Source: Candidatus Saccharimonadota bacterium
Lineage (GTDB): Bacteria > Patescibacteriota > Saccharimonadia > Saccharimonadales > JACDFO01
DNA: 7,858 nucleotides
Assembly (NCBI GenBank): GCA_013815785.1
Contig: JACDFO010000038.1
Span: 1-7,858 of the forward strand
Direction of reading: 5' to 3'
The notes beneath the pieces are model-generated. The model was not told the DNA's origin. It did not search any database and saw only the letters and a program-made list of their open reading frames with translations. Shown here one piece after another: positions 1 to 5,331 of this stretch (position 1 is its first letter; the number at the start of each line of letters is the position of its first letter). Both the position numbers and the translations under genes were made by a program.

Positions 1-1576
1 CGTCTATACCTACTGCAGTTGTGTCCTCTTGATTCTCTTCGCCAATTGATTCGGTAAGATGTGGGCTATCAACTACTGATTCTAATTCCGTCAATGTCTG
101 TTCATCTACGATAGGTGCTTCTGGGACTGGAATTTCTGGCGGGGTTGCTGGTGACTCGGATGGTTCGTCGGGAGTTTCGGGTGCAGGCGGTTCTGGCAGA
201 GGTTGCGGTTGCACATCGGGAATTACTGGAGCTGGCACAGCCAATGGAGTCGCTTGCACCTCCGGTTGTTGTGCATCAGAAACTATGAGAGGAGCTGGTG
301 CGGCTAGAGCTGGATCTTGCTTGAATGGGTCAAATGGTTCGTCTACGGTTTCGACTGGTTCTGGCATTGGCATTTCAATGACAGGAGCCGGTTCTGCAGG
401 GATTGCAGGAGCTAATTCTTGTGACTCTTCCAATGGTGCAAGAATATCTATTGGTTCATGGTCATCGTCGTGAGTCAACAACGGCGCATCGACCGGCTTA
501 ACGGTCATCGGATCGGTCGAGGGTTCTAGACCCTCAACGGTAGAGTTGGCTGTCAGCGTTCCGCCCATAGTCGGAGGCTGCAAGATTAGGCGGGATGGCT
601 TTTCGTCGTATTCGTTCTTTTCTTCTTCCGATTCTTCGGGTTCTAGTTCATGGTCCGGCTGAATTTCTGGTAACTCAGAGCTCTCTTCTGTTACTGGCTC
701 AGCGGTCTGCTTTTCTTCTTCAGAATGATTGATGTCTAAGCTGCCATCACGCGATACGACGTCTTCGGCGGCAGGTTCGTCTTCGTTGTTTTCTTCATTC
801 GGGATTGTTTCAGGTTCCGGGGCTGGTTCTTCTAACTTGGTTGCTACTAACTGCTGGTTTGCACCGGCAGCCATCAGCTTCGCGCTGGTATTCATGGTGT
901 CTGATGAGGTTTTTTCATTACTAAAGCGATCGGTCTCGGCCACGATGCCGGTGAGGAATGCTGTCGCCATCTGTGCATCAAGCGCATTGGCTTTCAAGGC
1001 CTCACAGACAGGTACCAGCATCTCGCATAAAGAGCTGGCCTTATTATCTACCCAGTTAATCGAACCTAATTGCCCGCTGGTAGCTGTGCTGACTGATGCG
1101 ACCGTGGCATCGTGCAAAATACGACCGTGGCTGGTAATGGCTTCGTCCAAATCATCTTTTTCAACGACACCGATGGCAATCACAACGCCAACATTGAAAT
1201 CCCCTTGCCCAAAGACAAGATCCGCTTCGCTTAGAGAAGTGCGGTACGGCGTAATAAAGATTTTTACCATTGTGTCTTCGACTTTATAACGCAGCTTATC
1301 GGCCTTTGCCTTATCAAGAGAAATGATGAAATCACGAAGGCTGTCGGTATTTTTTTCTAGGGTTTCTTCTGGTTTCAAAAATTCAAGCGTATTTGGCACT
1401 TTGCCACTAAAAACTGCCGTGGCGTGCTTGCCAACATGATTAAGCATCAGCGTCAGCCCAATGGCCGCCGATAATTGGTCGACAGAGGGGTTTCGGCTAA
1501 CAGTAACTAGCACATTATTAGACTCTTTGAGCCGAGCAATTAGCTGTTGCTTAGGGTTTTGATTTTCGTTTTCCAT
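1..1576 (-). CDS. Catalytically degenerate DHH/nanoRNase-like protein with long Pro/Glu-rich tail (C-terminus outside window)
   Basis: The visible 525 codons start at ATG 1576 and run off the left edge with no stop. Residues 1 to about 246 look like a DHH phosphoesterase fold of the NrnA type: NPSVDQLSAAIGL (29-41) sits where H..PDGDALGSA is expected, WVDNKASSLCEML (175-187) matches the family's D..ASS.CE..., and TGIVAETDRF (209-218) matches its TGI..DT..F. The metal ligands are mostly gone. The motif I His is Ser27 and its first Asp is Ser31 (Asp33 remains). The motif II Asp position is IAIG (133-136). The DHH triad is replaced by LHDAT (154-158). From about residue 247 the chain is acidic and Pro-rich (runs of PEP, PAP, PET) and is probably disordered. 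The fold call rests on motif spacing. I infer a binding or scaffold role, not nuclease activity, and cannot say which partner. A membrane segment or further domain may lie outside the window. Confidence 0.75.
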   Translation of the reverse strand, partial: MENENQNPKQQLIARLKESNNVLVTVSRNPSVDQLSAAIGLTLMLNHVGKHATAVFSGKVPNTLEFLKPEETLEKNTDSLRDFIISLDKAKADKLRYKVEDTMVKIFITPYRTSLSEADLVFGQGDFNVGVVIAIGVVEKDDLDEAITSHGRILHDATVASVSTATSGQLGSINWVDNKASSLCEMLVPVCEALKANALDAQMATAFLTGIVAETDRFSNEKTSSDTMNTSAKLMAAGANQQLVATKLEEPAPEPETIPNEENNEDEPAAEDVVSRDGSLDINHSEEEKQTAEPVTEESSELPEIQPDHELEPEESEEEKNEYDEKPSRLILQPPTMGGTLTANSTVEGLEPSTDPMTVKPVDAPLLTHDDDHEPIDILAPLEESQELAPAIPAEPAPVIEMPMPEPVETVDEPFDPFKQDPALAAPAPLIVSDAQQPEVQATPLAVPAPVIPDVQPQPLPEPPAPETPDEPSESPATPPEIPVPEAPIVDEQTLTELESVVDSPHLTESIGEENQEDTTAVGID

Positions 1577-1603
1577 TTTTTGGTTTTTTTAACCTCTGTT
1601 GCG

Positions 1604-1632
1604 AGAGTACCATAAACGCAAGCGTTTAGCAA
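1604..1632 (-). promoter_or_regulatory. Promoter of the DHH-like gene
   Basis: On the minus strand TTGCTA (1632-1627) is followed after 17 bp by TACTCT (1609-1604), which is preceded by TGG and so fits an extended -10. The predicted start near 1597 leaves a leader of about 21 nt. A weak AGAGG lies 16 nt before the ATG, rather far for a normal Shine-Dalgarno. The spacer holds a palindrome listed separately. Confidence 0.45.
1613..1628. promoter_or_regulatory. Operator-like perfect palindrome TAAACGC-AA-GCGTTTA
   Basis: A 7-bp perfect inverted repeat with a 2-bp centre lies between the predicted -35 and -10 of the DHH-like gene, touching the -35. That is a typical place for a repressor dimer to block RNA polymerase. 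No candidate regulator gene is seen in the window. A second, AT-rich inverted repeat, CTATAAATATAG, follows at 1633-1644. Confidence 0.4.
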
Positions 1633-1706
1633 CTATAAATATAGAACTTTCCGCCTGGGCAAAGCTAATAATTATTTACTGCTGTAGACTGGTCGCTTGC
1701 GCTTAC

Positions 1707-1735
1707 TTTACAAAACCGGCCTACCCCTGTATAGT
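1707..1735 (+). promoter_or_regulatory. Promoter of rpsT
   Basis: TTTACA (1707-1712), a 17-bp spacer and TATAGT (1730-1735) predict a start near 1742 and a 32-nt leader. The leader carries AGGAG at 1765-1769, 4 nt before the ATG. The -10 is embedded in TACCCCTGTATA, which recurs at the promoter of the DUF721-like gene. Confidence 0.6.
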
Positions 1736-1773
1736 TTACCCTCGATTCAAACATTAACTTTACTAGGAGTTCT

Positions 1774-2133
1774 ATGCCGATTATCAAATCAGCCAAAAAG
1801 CGTGTCAAAGTCGCCCGAAAAGCCACTGTGCGCAATGTAAAAACTAAACGCGGCTTAAAGTCTGCGTTAAAAAGCTTTCACGCAAGCCTAAGCAGCGGTA
1901 AGAAAACTAAAGAAGCACACGCAAAAGCTCAAAGTGCGTTAGATAAAGCTGGCAAAAAGAATGTCATGCACAAGAACAAAGTTGCCCGTAAAAAGAAGCA
2001 GCTTGCAGCAGCCGCTAAAAAGTCGGCCGGGGTTACCAAAAAGGCTCCCCCAGCAACTACTAAAAAAGCACCTGCAAAGAAAGCACCAGCTAAAAAGCCA
2101 GTTGCCAAGAAAACAGCCGTTAAAAAGAAATAA
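1774..2133 (+). CDS. rpsT: 30S ribosomal protein S20 with a basic C-terminal extension
   Basis: S20 is a primary 16S rRNA-binding protein of the small subunit. The 119-residue product opens PIIKSAKKRVK, the usual S20 start (family form ANIKSAKKR). It continues with an Arg/Lys/Ala-rich helical body and HKNKVARKKKQL (about 67-78), matching the family's HKN.AARKKS.L. Bacterial S20 is normally about 85-90 residues. Here residues 84-119 form an extra tail of KKAP, PAKKA and VAKK repeats that resembles a histone H1 tail. The ATG at 1774 is fixed by AGGAG just upstream and by the conserved N-terminus. The gene is transcribed alone, away from the DHH-like gene, and ends at a hairpin terminator. The family call is firm. 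The role of the tail (extra rRNA contacts or other nucleic-acid binding) is inference. Confidence 0.95.
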   Translation: MPIIKSAKKRVKVARKATVRNVKTKRGLKSALKSFHASLSSGKKTKEAHAKAQSALDKAGKKNVMHKNKVARKKKQLAAAAKKSAGVTKKAPPATTKKAPAKKAPAKKPVAKKTAVKKK

Positions 2134-2144
2134 TCCAGACGTTT

Positions 2145-2166
2145 AACTGCCTCTTGGGACAGTTTT
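2145..2166 (+). terminator. Rho-independent terminator of rpsT
   Basis: AACTGCC (2145-2151) pairs with GG-A-CAGTT (2157-2164) with one bulged A, followed by TTTT and a T/A-rich stretch. It begins 12 nt after the rpsT stop. The T-rich tail runs into the last codons of the convergent holA. On the minus strand no T-run follows the hairpin, so it is one-directional. Confidence 0.6.
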
Positions 2167-2169
2167 ATA

Positions 2170-3093
2170 TTATATTTCGCCGATACTTACTATTAGCTCT
2201 AGCATGGCTTCATCTGTGTCGATTGATTCTGATTTCAAACGTACATCTAGCAAGTGTACGTTATGAACCAACTGCTTTAACTCGGTTAATGTAAGCCTGC
2301 CGGCGATGCCCATACTTTTTCGTACGACAAATGGATTCAGTTTTGCCTCCCTGGCTATCGTAGCTGGATCCCGATCGCCAGCAGTTTTAATAATTGCCAG
2401 TGCATGCAACTGCCATGCAAGTAATGCGATGATTTGGATTGGCTCGACCTTTTGCTGGCGCTGTTCTTCATATAACTCAATCGCTCGTTTGGTTTTTCCA
2501 CCAAGTGCAGCGTCTAACAAATCAAAAATACTACTCTGAGGAGTCTGGTCAGTAAGAAGCAGAATGGTTTCCTTTGTGATTTTAGAGTTGTACAGGAGTA
2601 ATTTGGCAAGTTCGTTACTAAGCAGCTGCTGGTTTACCCCGATGCGACTTATGAGCATAGTGGCATCAGTCGTACTTAGCTCACCACTCTGCTCTTTTAC
2701 ATAGTCGACCGTCCAGCGTACTAAAAGATGACTCTCCAGTTCATTGAACTCCTTAAAATCAGTCACCTTTTTTAGAAATTTGAAATATGACAGACGCTTA
2801 TCGAGCTTCGGTTCGACAATAACCACATCAACCATTTCTGGTAAATCACTGAGCAAACGCTCGGCATTCTCAACAAATTGCTTATTAACGCCCGGCCGTC
2901 GTAGTACTACGAGTTTCTTGCTGGCCAAAAAAGGCAGACTTTCTAGGCTCTCACGTATTCTGTCGTACTCAGCCTCTTCTCCATCTAGCCGCTCAAGACC
3001 CATATCAGTATATTCGGCCACAAACTCACTGATGATTCGCTGCAATTCTTGCTGCAGTATGAAGCTATTTTGACCGGTTAACGTCCTAATCAT
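2170..3093 (-). CDS. holA: DNA polymerase III delta subunit (clamp loader)
   Basis: HolA is the wrench of the clamp loader: it binds the beta sliding clamp and opens it for loading onto primed DNA. The 307-residue product is near the usual 320-340. Family marks in order are LTGQNSFILQQEL (about 5-17), LPFLASKKLVVLRRP (the PF..KRLV strand of the N-terminal domain), VVIVEPKLDKR followed by a K-rich FLKKV, and SSIFDLLDAALGGKTKRAI with the downstream EPIQIIALLAWQLHAL helix, typical of the C-terminal collar domain. The start is ATG 3093, which begins MIRTLTGQ. The frame stays open upstream to 3180, but that stretch is the reverse frame of the mutM zinc finger. The ATG overlaps the mutM stop as ATGA, so the two are probably co-transcribed and translationally coupled. 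No separate Shine-Dalgarno was sought beyond the overlap. Confidence 0.92.
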   Translation of the reverse strand: MIRTLTGQNSFILQQELQRIISEFVAEYTDMGLERLDGEEAEYDRIRESLESLPFLASKKLVVLRRPGVNKQFVENAERLLSDLPEMVDVVIVEPKLDKRLSYFKFLKKVTDFKEFNELESHLLVRWTVDYVKEQSGELSTTDATMLISRIGVNQQLLSNELAKLLLYNSKITKETILLLTDQTPQSSIFDLLDAALGGKTKRAIELYEEQRQQKVEPIQIIALLAWQLHALAIIKTAGDRDPATIAREAKLNPFVVRKSMGIAGRLTLTELKQLVHNVHLLDVRLKSESIDTDEAMLELIVSIGEI

Positions 3094-3965
3094 GCGGTTG
3101 CCTTTTGGCACTGTGGGCATGTGTGTGTGCCACGGCCGGCCACACGTGATTTTTCTATGGTTGTGCCGCAGCGCGGGCATGGTAATTTTTCGCGTCTGAA
3201 TACTCGTGCGAAGTCCATGTAGCTGCCCCGTTTACCCTCAGCATTAACGTAGTTATTATTTGTCGAGCCCCCTTTTTCTATTGCTAGCATCAGTACGTAG
3301 CGAAGTTCTGTAAATAATGTGTTCAGCTTTGTATCAGAGATGTTTTTTACGAGAATAGTGGGGTGAATCTTTGCGCCCCAAAGCGACTCATCTGCGTATA
3401 TGTTACCGACCCCGGCAATCACTGTCTGGTCTAATAGCGCGGCTTTGATGTTCGTATTTTTTCGCTTACTCAGCCGACTGGCAAAGTCTGTGCTTGTGAA
3501 CTCGTCGCCAAGCGGTTCCGGACCTACTTTTTTCATAAACTCAATATTCGGAACTTCAACTGTTGGGTACAGTTTGACCCAGCCAAACTTACGTTGATCA
3601 TTAAAATATAACTTACTACCGTCCGAAAAATCAAAAACTACCCGAGTTGATTTATCTGGCAACTCACCAATCAGACTGTCGTTTGGATGCCCCGCCCCGA
3701 AGCGCTCATCGTCAGCTCGGTAGACCATCTGTCCTGTCATCTTAAGATGAATAACGAGTGAGTATTTCGTATTCAGTTCAATAAGCAGCACTTTGGCCCG
3801 GCGCTTTACTTCCCGTACTGTAGCACCTACCAAAAACTGTTTCACCTCTTCTGGTGAGTTGGGAAAACCCTTAGGCCAGTCATGCCAAACCGATGCAATT
3901 TTTTTGCCAATAATAAGCTTAGAAAGCCCACTCCGAACTGTTTCAACCTCAGGTAACTCCGGCAT
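3090..3965 (-). CDS. mutM: Formamidopyrimidine-DNA glycosylase (Fpg/MutM)
   Basis: This bifunctional glycosylase/AP lyase removes 8-oxoguanine and formamidopyrimidines. The 291-residue product begins MPELPEVETVRSGL: Pro2 is the Schiff-base nucleophile after Met removal, and Glu3 and Glu6 are the conserved acids. Lys58 in KRRAKVLLIEL is the conserved beta-hairpin lysine. The helix-two-turn-helix is QTVIAGVGNIYADESLW (180-196). The C-terminal zinc finger has Cys263, Cys266, Cys283 and Cys286, with Arg278 in the beta-hairpin. All key residues are present, so it should be active. The MPELPEVE start fixes ATG 3965 and excludes the longer reading up to 4004. The last codons overlap holA by 4 bp. 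A TATAAT ends 7 nt before the ATG and no Shine-Dalgarno is present, which suggests a leaderless mRNA. Confidence 0.97.
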   Translation of the reverse strand: MPELPEVETVRSGLSKLIIGKKIASVWHDWPKGFPNSPEEVKQFLVGATVREVKRRAKVLLIELNTKYSLVIHLKMTGQMVYRADDERFGAGHPNDSLIGELPDKSTRVVFDFSDGSKLYFNDQRKFGWVKLYPTVEVPNIEFMKKVGPEPLGDEFTSTDFASRLSKRKNTNIKAALLDQTVIAGVGNIYADESLWGAKIHPTILVKNISDTKLNTLFTELRYVLMLAIEKGGSTNNNYVNAEGKRGSYMDFARVFRREKLPCPRCGTTIEKSRVAGRGTHTCPQCQKATA

Positions 3966-3972
3966 AGATACT

Positions 3973-3978
3973 ATTATA
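3973..3978 (-). promoter_or_regulatory. -10 box of the mutM-holA operon
   Basis: A perfect TATAAT on the minus strand predicts transcription start at about 3966, one base before the mutM ATG. The -35 position at 17 bp (4001-3996) reads CATTAT and coincides with the -10 of the divergent gene, so no good independent -35 exists. Confidence 0.55.
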
Positions 3979-3994
3979 CCTGCTTGTACCCCTG

Positions 3995-4000
3995 TATAAT
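3995..4000 (+). promoter_or_regulatory. -10 box of the DUF721-like gene
   Basis: A perfect TATAAT inside TACCCCTGTATAAT predicts a start near 4007, one base before ATG 4008. The -35 region at 17 bp (3972-3977, TATTAT) is weak and lies on the mutM -10. Confidence 0.55.
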
Positions 4001-4007
4001 GCATACA

Positions 4008-4247
4008 ATGACGGATAAACTAAGTGATTTGATGGGAAATAGAGATTTTGGAGAACCGCAGGAGGTGCGGACCATCAAAGAATTTGTGCGAAAACGATTT
4101 AATGCCGACGTATCGGTAGCAATACAGCAGCGTCAAATCATTATAAGCGTGGCGGGGGCTTCCCTTGCGGGGGCTCTACGCATGCAACTACATGAACTAA
4201 AGAAGTTATGTGCAACTGAGAAGCGTTTAATAATTCGTATTCAGTAA
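4008..4247 (+). CDS. Small DUF721/DciA-like protein
   Basis: The 79-residue product ends with VAIQQRQIIISVAGASLAGALRMQL and LRIR-like IIRIQ. This is the pattern of the DUF721/DciA C-terminal half: a beta-hairpin with a helix in between (residue shape V.I....I.V....A..L.....L......I.I...). DciA is the ancestral bacterial loader or partner of the replicative helicase DnaB. Here only the short conserved unit is present, preceded by about 30 polar residues. ATG 4008 is preferred over TTG 3984 and ATG 3999 because the -10 hexamer covers 3995-4000, so transcription should begin around 4007. No Shine-Dalgarno exists. It is divergent from mutM-holA, in keeping with a replication or repair neighbourhood. 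The family call rests on pattern only; a helicase-loading role is inference. Confidence 0.5.
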   Translation: MTDKLSDLMGNRDFGEPQEVRTIKEFVRKRFNADVSVAIQQRQIIISVAGASLAGALRMQLHELKKLCATEKRLIIRIQ

Positions 4248-4466
4248 TTAGCTCTGTTGAAGCGCGGCTCTGGTAGCTAATTGGCCGACTGCAGCACGTA
4301 CCAACATGTCGTGCTCAAGCAGGTACTCGGGATGATTAACTGTAATCAACCTTTCATCTGGACGATTATGTGCATCTGCTTCTTTGCGAAAAGACATATC
4401 GATGCCCGCACCAGCAACCAACATTCCTGAATCACCTGATTTATCCATTAATTCATAAACTGACAT
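4248..4466 (-). CDS. Uncharacterised 72-aa protein
   Basis: I do not recognise this protein. It is soluble-looking, with no membrane segment and no Cys. The N-terminal half is Gly/Asp-rich (DKSGDSGMLVAGAGID, 8-23). The middle holds charged residues and NHPEYLLEHDML (44-55). The C-terminus is an Ala/Leu helix (VRAAVGQLATRAALQQ). The call as a real gene rests on its expression signals: AAAGGA 8 nt before ATG 4466, and TTGACG-17 bp-TTTACT with a 29-nt leader. Its TAA directly abuts the TAA of the convergent DUF721-like gene, with no base between. A short bacteriocin-like or leader-type peptide (Gly-rich front) was considered, but there is no GG cleavage site or transporter. Confidence 0.7.
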   Translation of the reverse strand: MSVYELMDKSGDSGMLVAGAGIDMSFRKEADAHNRPDERLITVNHPEYLLEHDMLVRAAVGQLATRAALQQS

Positions 4467-4501
4467 TTTTGTTTTCCTTTCTATTTTGTAAAACTACTTC
4501 T

Positions 4502-4530
4502 AGTAAACGCTTCTGTTTTCAAATCGTCAA
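4502..4530 (-). promoter_or_regulatory. Promoter of the 72-aa gene
   Basis: TTGACG (4530-4525), a 17-bp spacer and TTTACT (4507-4502) predict a start near 4495. The Shine-Dalgarno AAAGGA lies at 4480-4475. It is the most canonical minus-strand promoter in the window. Confidence 0.55.
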
Positions 4531-4545
4531 CCTCTCGTGATAAAA

Positions 4546-4569
4546 ATCACATAAAGCATGAGCTTTTAT
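4546..4569 (-). terminator. Weak terminator after the HAD gene
   Basis: On the minus strand ATAAAAGC (4569-4562), loop TCAT and GCTTTAT (4557-4551) pair with one bulged A, followed by GTGATTTTT. It begins 2 nt after the HAD stop. The T-run also belongs to a second inverted repeat, GTGAT-AAAA-ATCAC (4537-4550, plus strand). The stem is AT-rich, hence modest confidence. Confidence 0.4.
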
Positions 4570-4570
4570 A

Positions 4571-5140
4571 TCATACGTGGTTTAAAAGCTGCTCTAGCTC
4601 GGTTTTAAATTGCTCAAAATCCTGATAAACAATTGCTTGCATACCAGTTGAGTGGGCTGCCTGGCAATACGTCACTTGATCGTCTATCATAATTGCCTCG
4701 CTAGGTTCTACTCCGAGCCTATTAGCCACTAGCTCAAACATCCGTGAGTCTGGTTTGTTCATACCCACTTCAAATGAAAATACCATTTGATTAAACAATG
4801 TTTGTTCTTCATCAGTCAAAAAACTATCACGCACCCAGTTGCTTCCAATATTACTAAGTAAACCTATACTGTAATTTTTTTTAAGCTCCGTTATATAAGT
4901 CAGTAGTGTATCGTTCTTAATAACTTGCGCGTTAGAATCTTCTAATTCTAAAAAGGATTTACCGGCAATCTGCTCAATCTGCTCATTAGACTCAAGCTTA
5001 CTAAGCAATCCAGCATTGTATGCCCGATGAATTTCTCGTACCTCTTGAACAGCTTTTTTATCTGATAGGGTATCCAAAAAAGCATTCCATGTGTCGGTCG
5101 TCAGGACGCCAAAACAGTCAAATATTATCGCTTTAATCAT
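4571..5140 (-). CDS. HAD-superfamily hydrolase (subfamily IA-like)
   Basis: The 189-residue product carries the four HAD motifs. Motif I is IIFDCFGVL, with nucleophile Asp8 and Phe10 in place of the second Asp. Motif II is LLSN with Ser96. Motif III is Lys129 in NKPDSRMFE. Motif IV is IMIDDQ with Asp153 and Asp154. A helical cap of about 60-70 residues follows motif I, as in the dehalogenase/phosphoglycolate-phosphatase branch (HAD-IA variant 3-like). Asp.Phe forms of motif I are found in dehalogenase-like members and some phosphatase domains, so the substrate and even the reaction type (C-halogen or C-O-P) cannot be fixed. Start ATG 5140 has no Shine-Dalgarno. TGTTAAAGT (5157-5149) could be an extended -10 giving a 2-nt leader. 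It stands alone, with the unusual 5141-5331 interval upstream. Confidence 0.85.
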   Translation of the reverse strand: MIKAIIFDCFGVLTTDTWNAFLDTLSDKKAVQEVREIHRAYNAGLLSKLESNEQIEQIAGKSFLELEDSNAQVIKNDTLLTYITELKKNYSIGLLSNIGSNWVRDSFLTDEEQTLFNQMVFSFEVGMNKPDSRMFELVANRLGVEPSEAIMIDDQVTYCQAAHSTGMQAIVYQDFEQFKTELEQLLNHV

Positions 5141-5148
5141 ATTCTATT

Positions 5149-5157
5149 ACTTTAACA
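5149..5157 (-). promoter_or_regulatory. Possible extended -10 of the HAD gene
   Basis: TGT-TAAAGT on the minus strand fits TGn-TAnnnT and would start transcription near 5142, two bases before the ATG. No good -35 is visible. Confidence 0.3.
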
Positions 5158-5179
5158 GGTCCACAGACTTCACGCTTGA

Positions 5180-5315
5180 GTGCTAAGCGCATTTTGTCGG
5201 CGAGGAACGGAGCGAGCCGTACATGTGGTACTGCTCGCGAGTACCACAGTTGAAAAATGTGCTTGGTGCAAAGAATCTGGTAAAGTTGCGGGCTTTGCAC
5301 GGAGCTGAGGCAGCT
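5180..5315 (+). ncRNA. Candidate structured RNA or imperfect-palindrome element
   Basis: This intergenic block holds several nested inverted repeats. The outer stem pairs 5180-5195 with 5254-5269 over 16 contiguous pairs, four of them G-U when read as plus-strand RNA; on the minus strand those four become A-C mismatches. Inside it are two mutually exclusive hairpins: 5224-5232 with 5240-5248 (9 bp, 7-nt loop), and 5212-5217 plus 5219-5222 with 5228-5231 plus 5233-5238 (6 and 4 bp around one mismatch). Downstream, GTGCAAAG (5266-5273) pairs with CTTTGCAC (5293-5300), and AGCTG (5303-5307) with CAGCT (5311-5315). I recognise no known RNA family and see no clear plus-strand promoter. It could instead be a genomic repeat element or a decayed coding remnant: minus-strand frames stay open through most of it without a good start. 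Confidence 0.4.
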
Positions 5316-5331
5316 GGCGTGGAGTATGTGG

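Noticed and set aside
285..473. Plus-strand Gly/Ser-rich frame
   Set aside because: Mirror reading of the Pro/Glu tail codons on the minus strand.
729..1289. 186-codon plus-strand frame
   Set aside because: It lies antisense to the DHH-like domain, whose motifs are clear on the minus strand; its protein is Ser/Ala-rich with no recognisable motif and no Shine-Dalgarno.
1961..2146. Second frame inside rpsT
   Set aside because: Shifted reading of the Lys-rich S20 tail, with no start signals.
3094..3180. Longer start for holA
   Set aside because: The extra residues are the reverse-frame image of the mutM zinc finger, and MIRTLTGQ at 3093 is the family-like N-terminus.
3966..4004. Longer start for mutM
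   Set aside because: The conserved MPELPEVE start requires ATG 3965, since Pro2 is the catalytic nucleophile.
5224..5248. Inverted repeat as an attachment site or transposon end
   Set aside because: No integrase or transposase gene and no flanking target duplication are visible.
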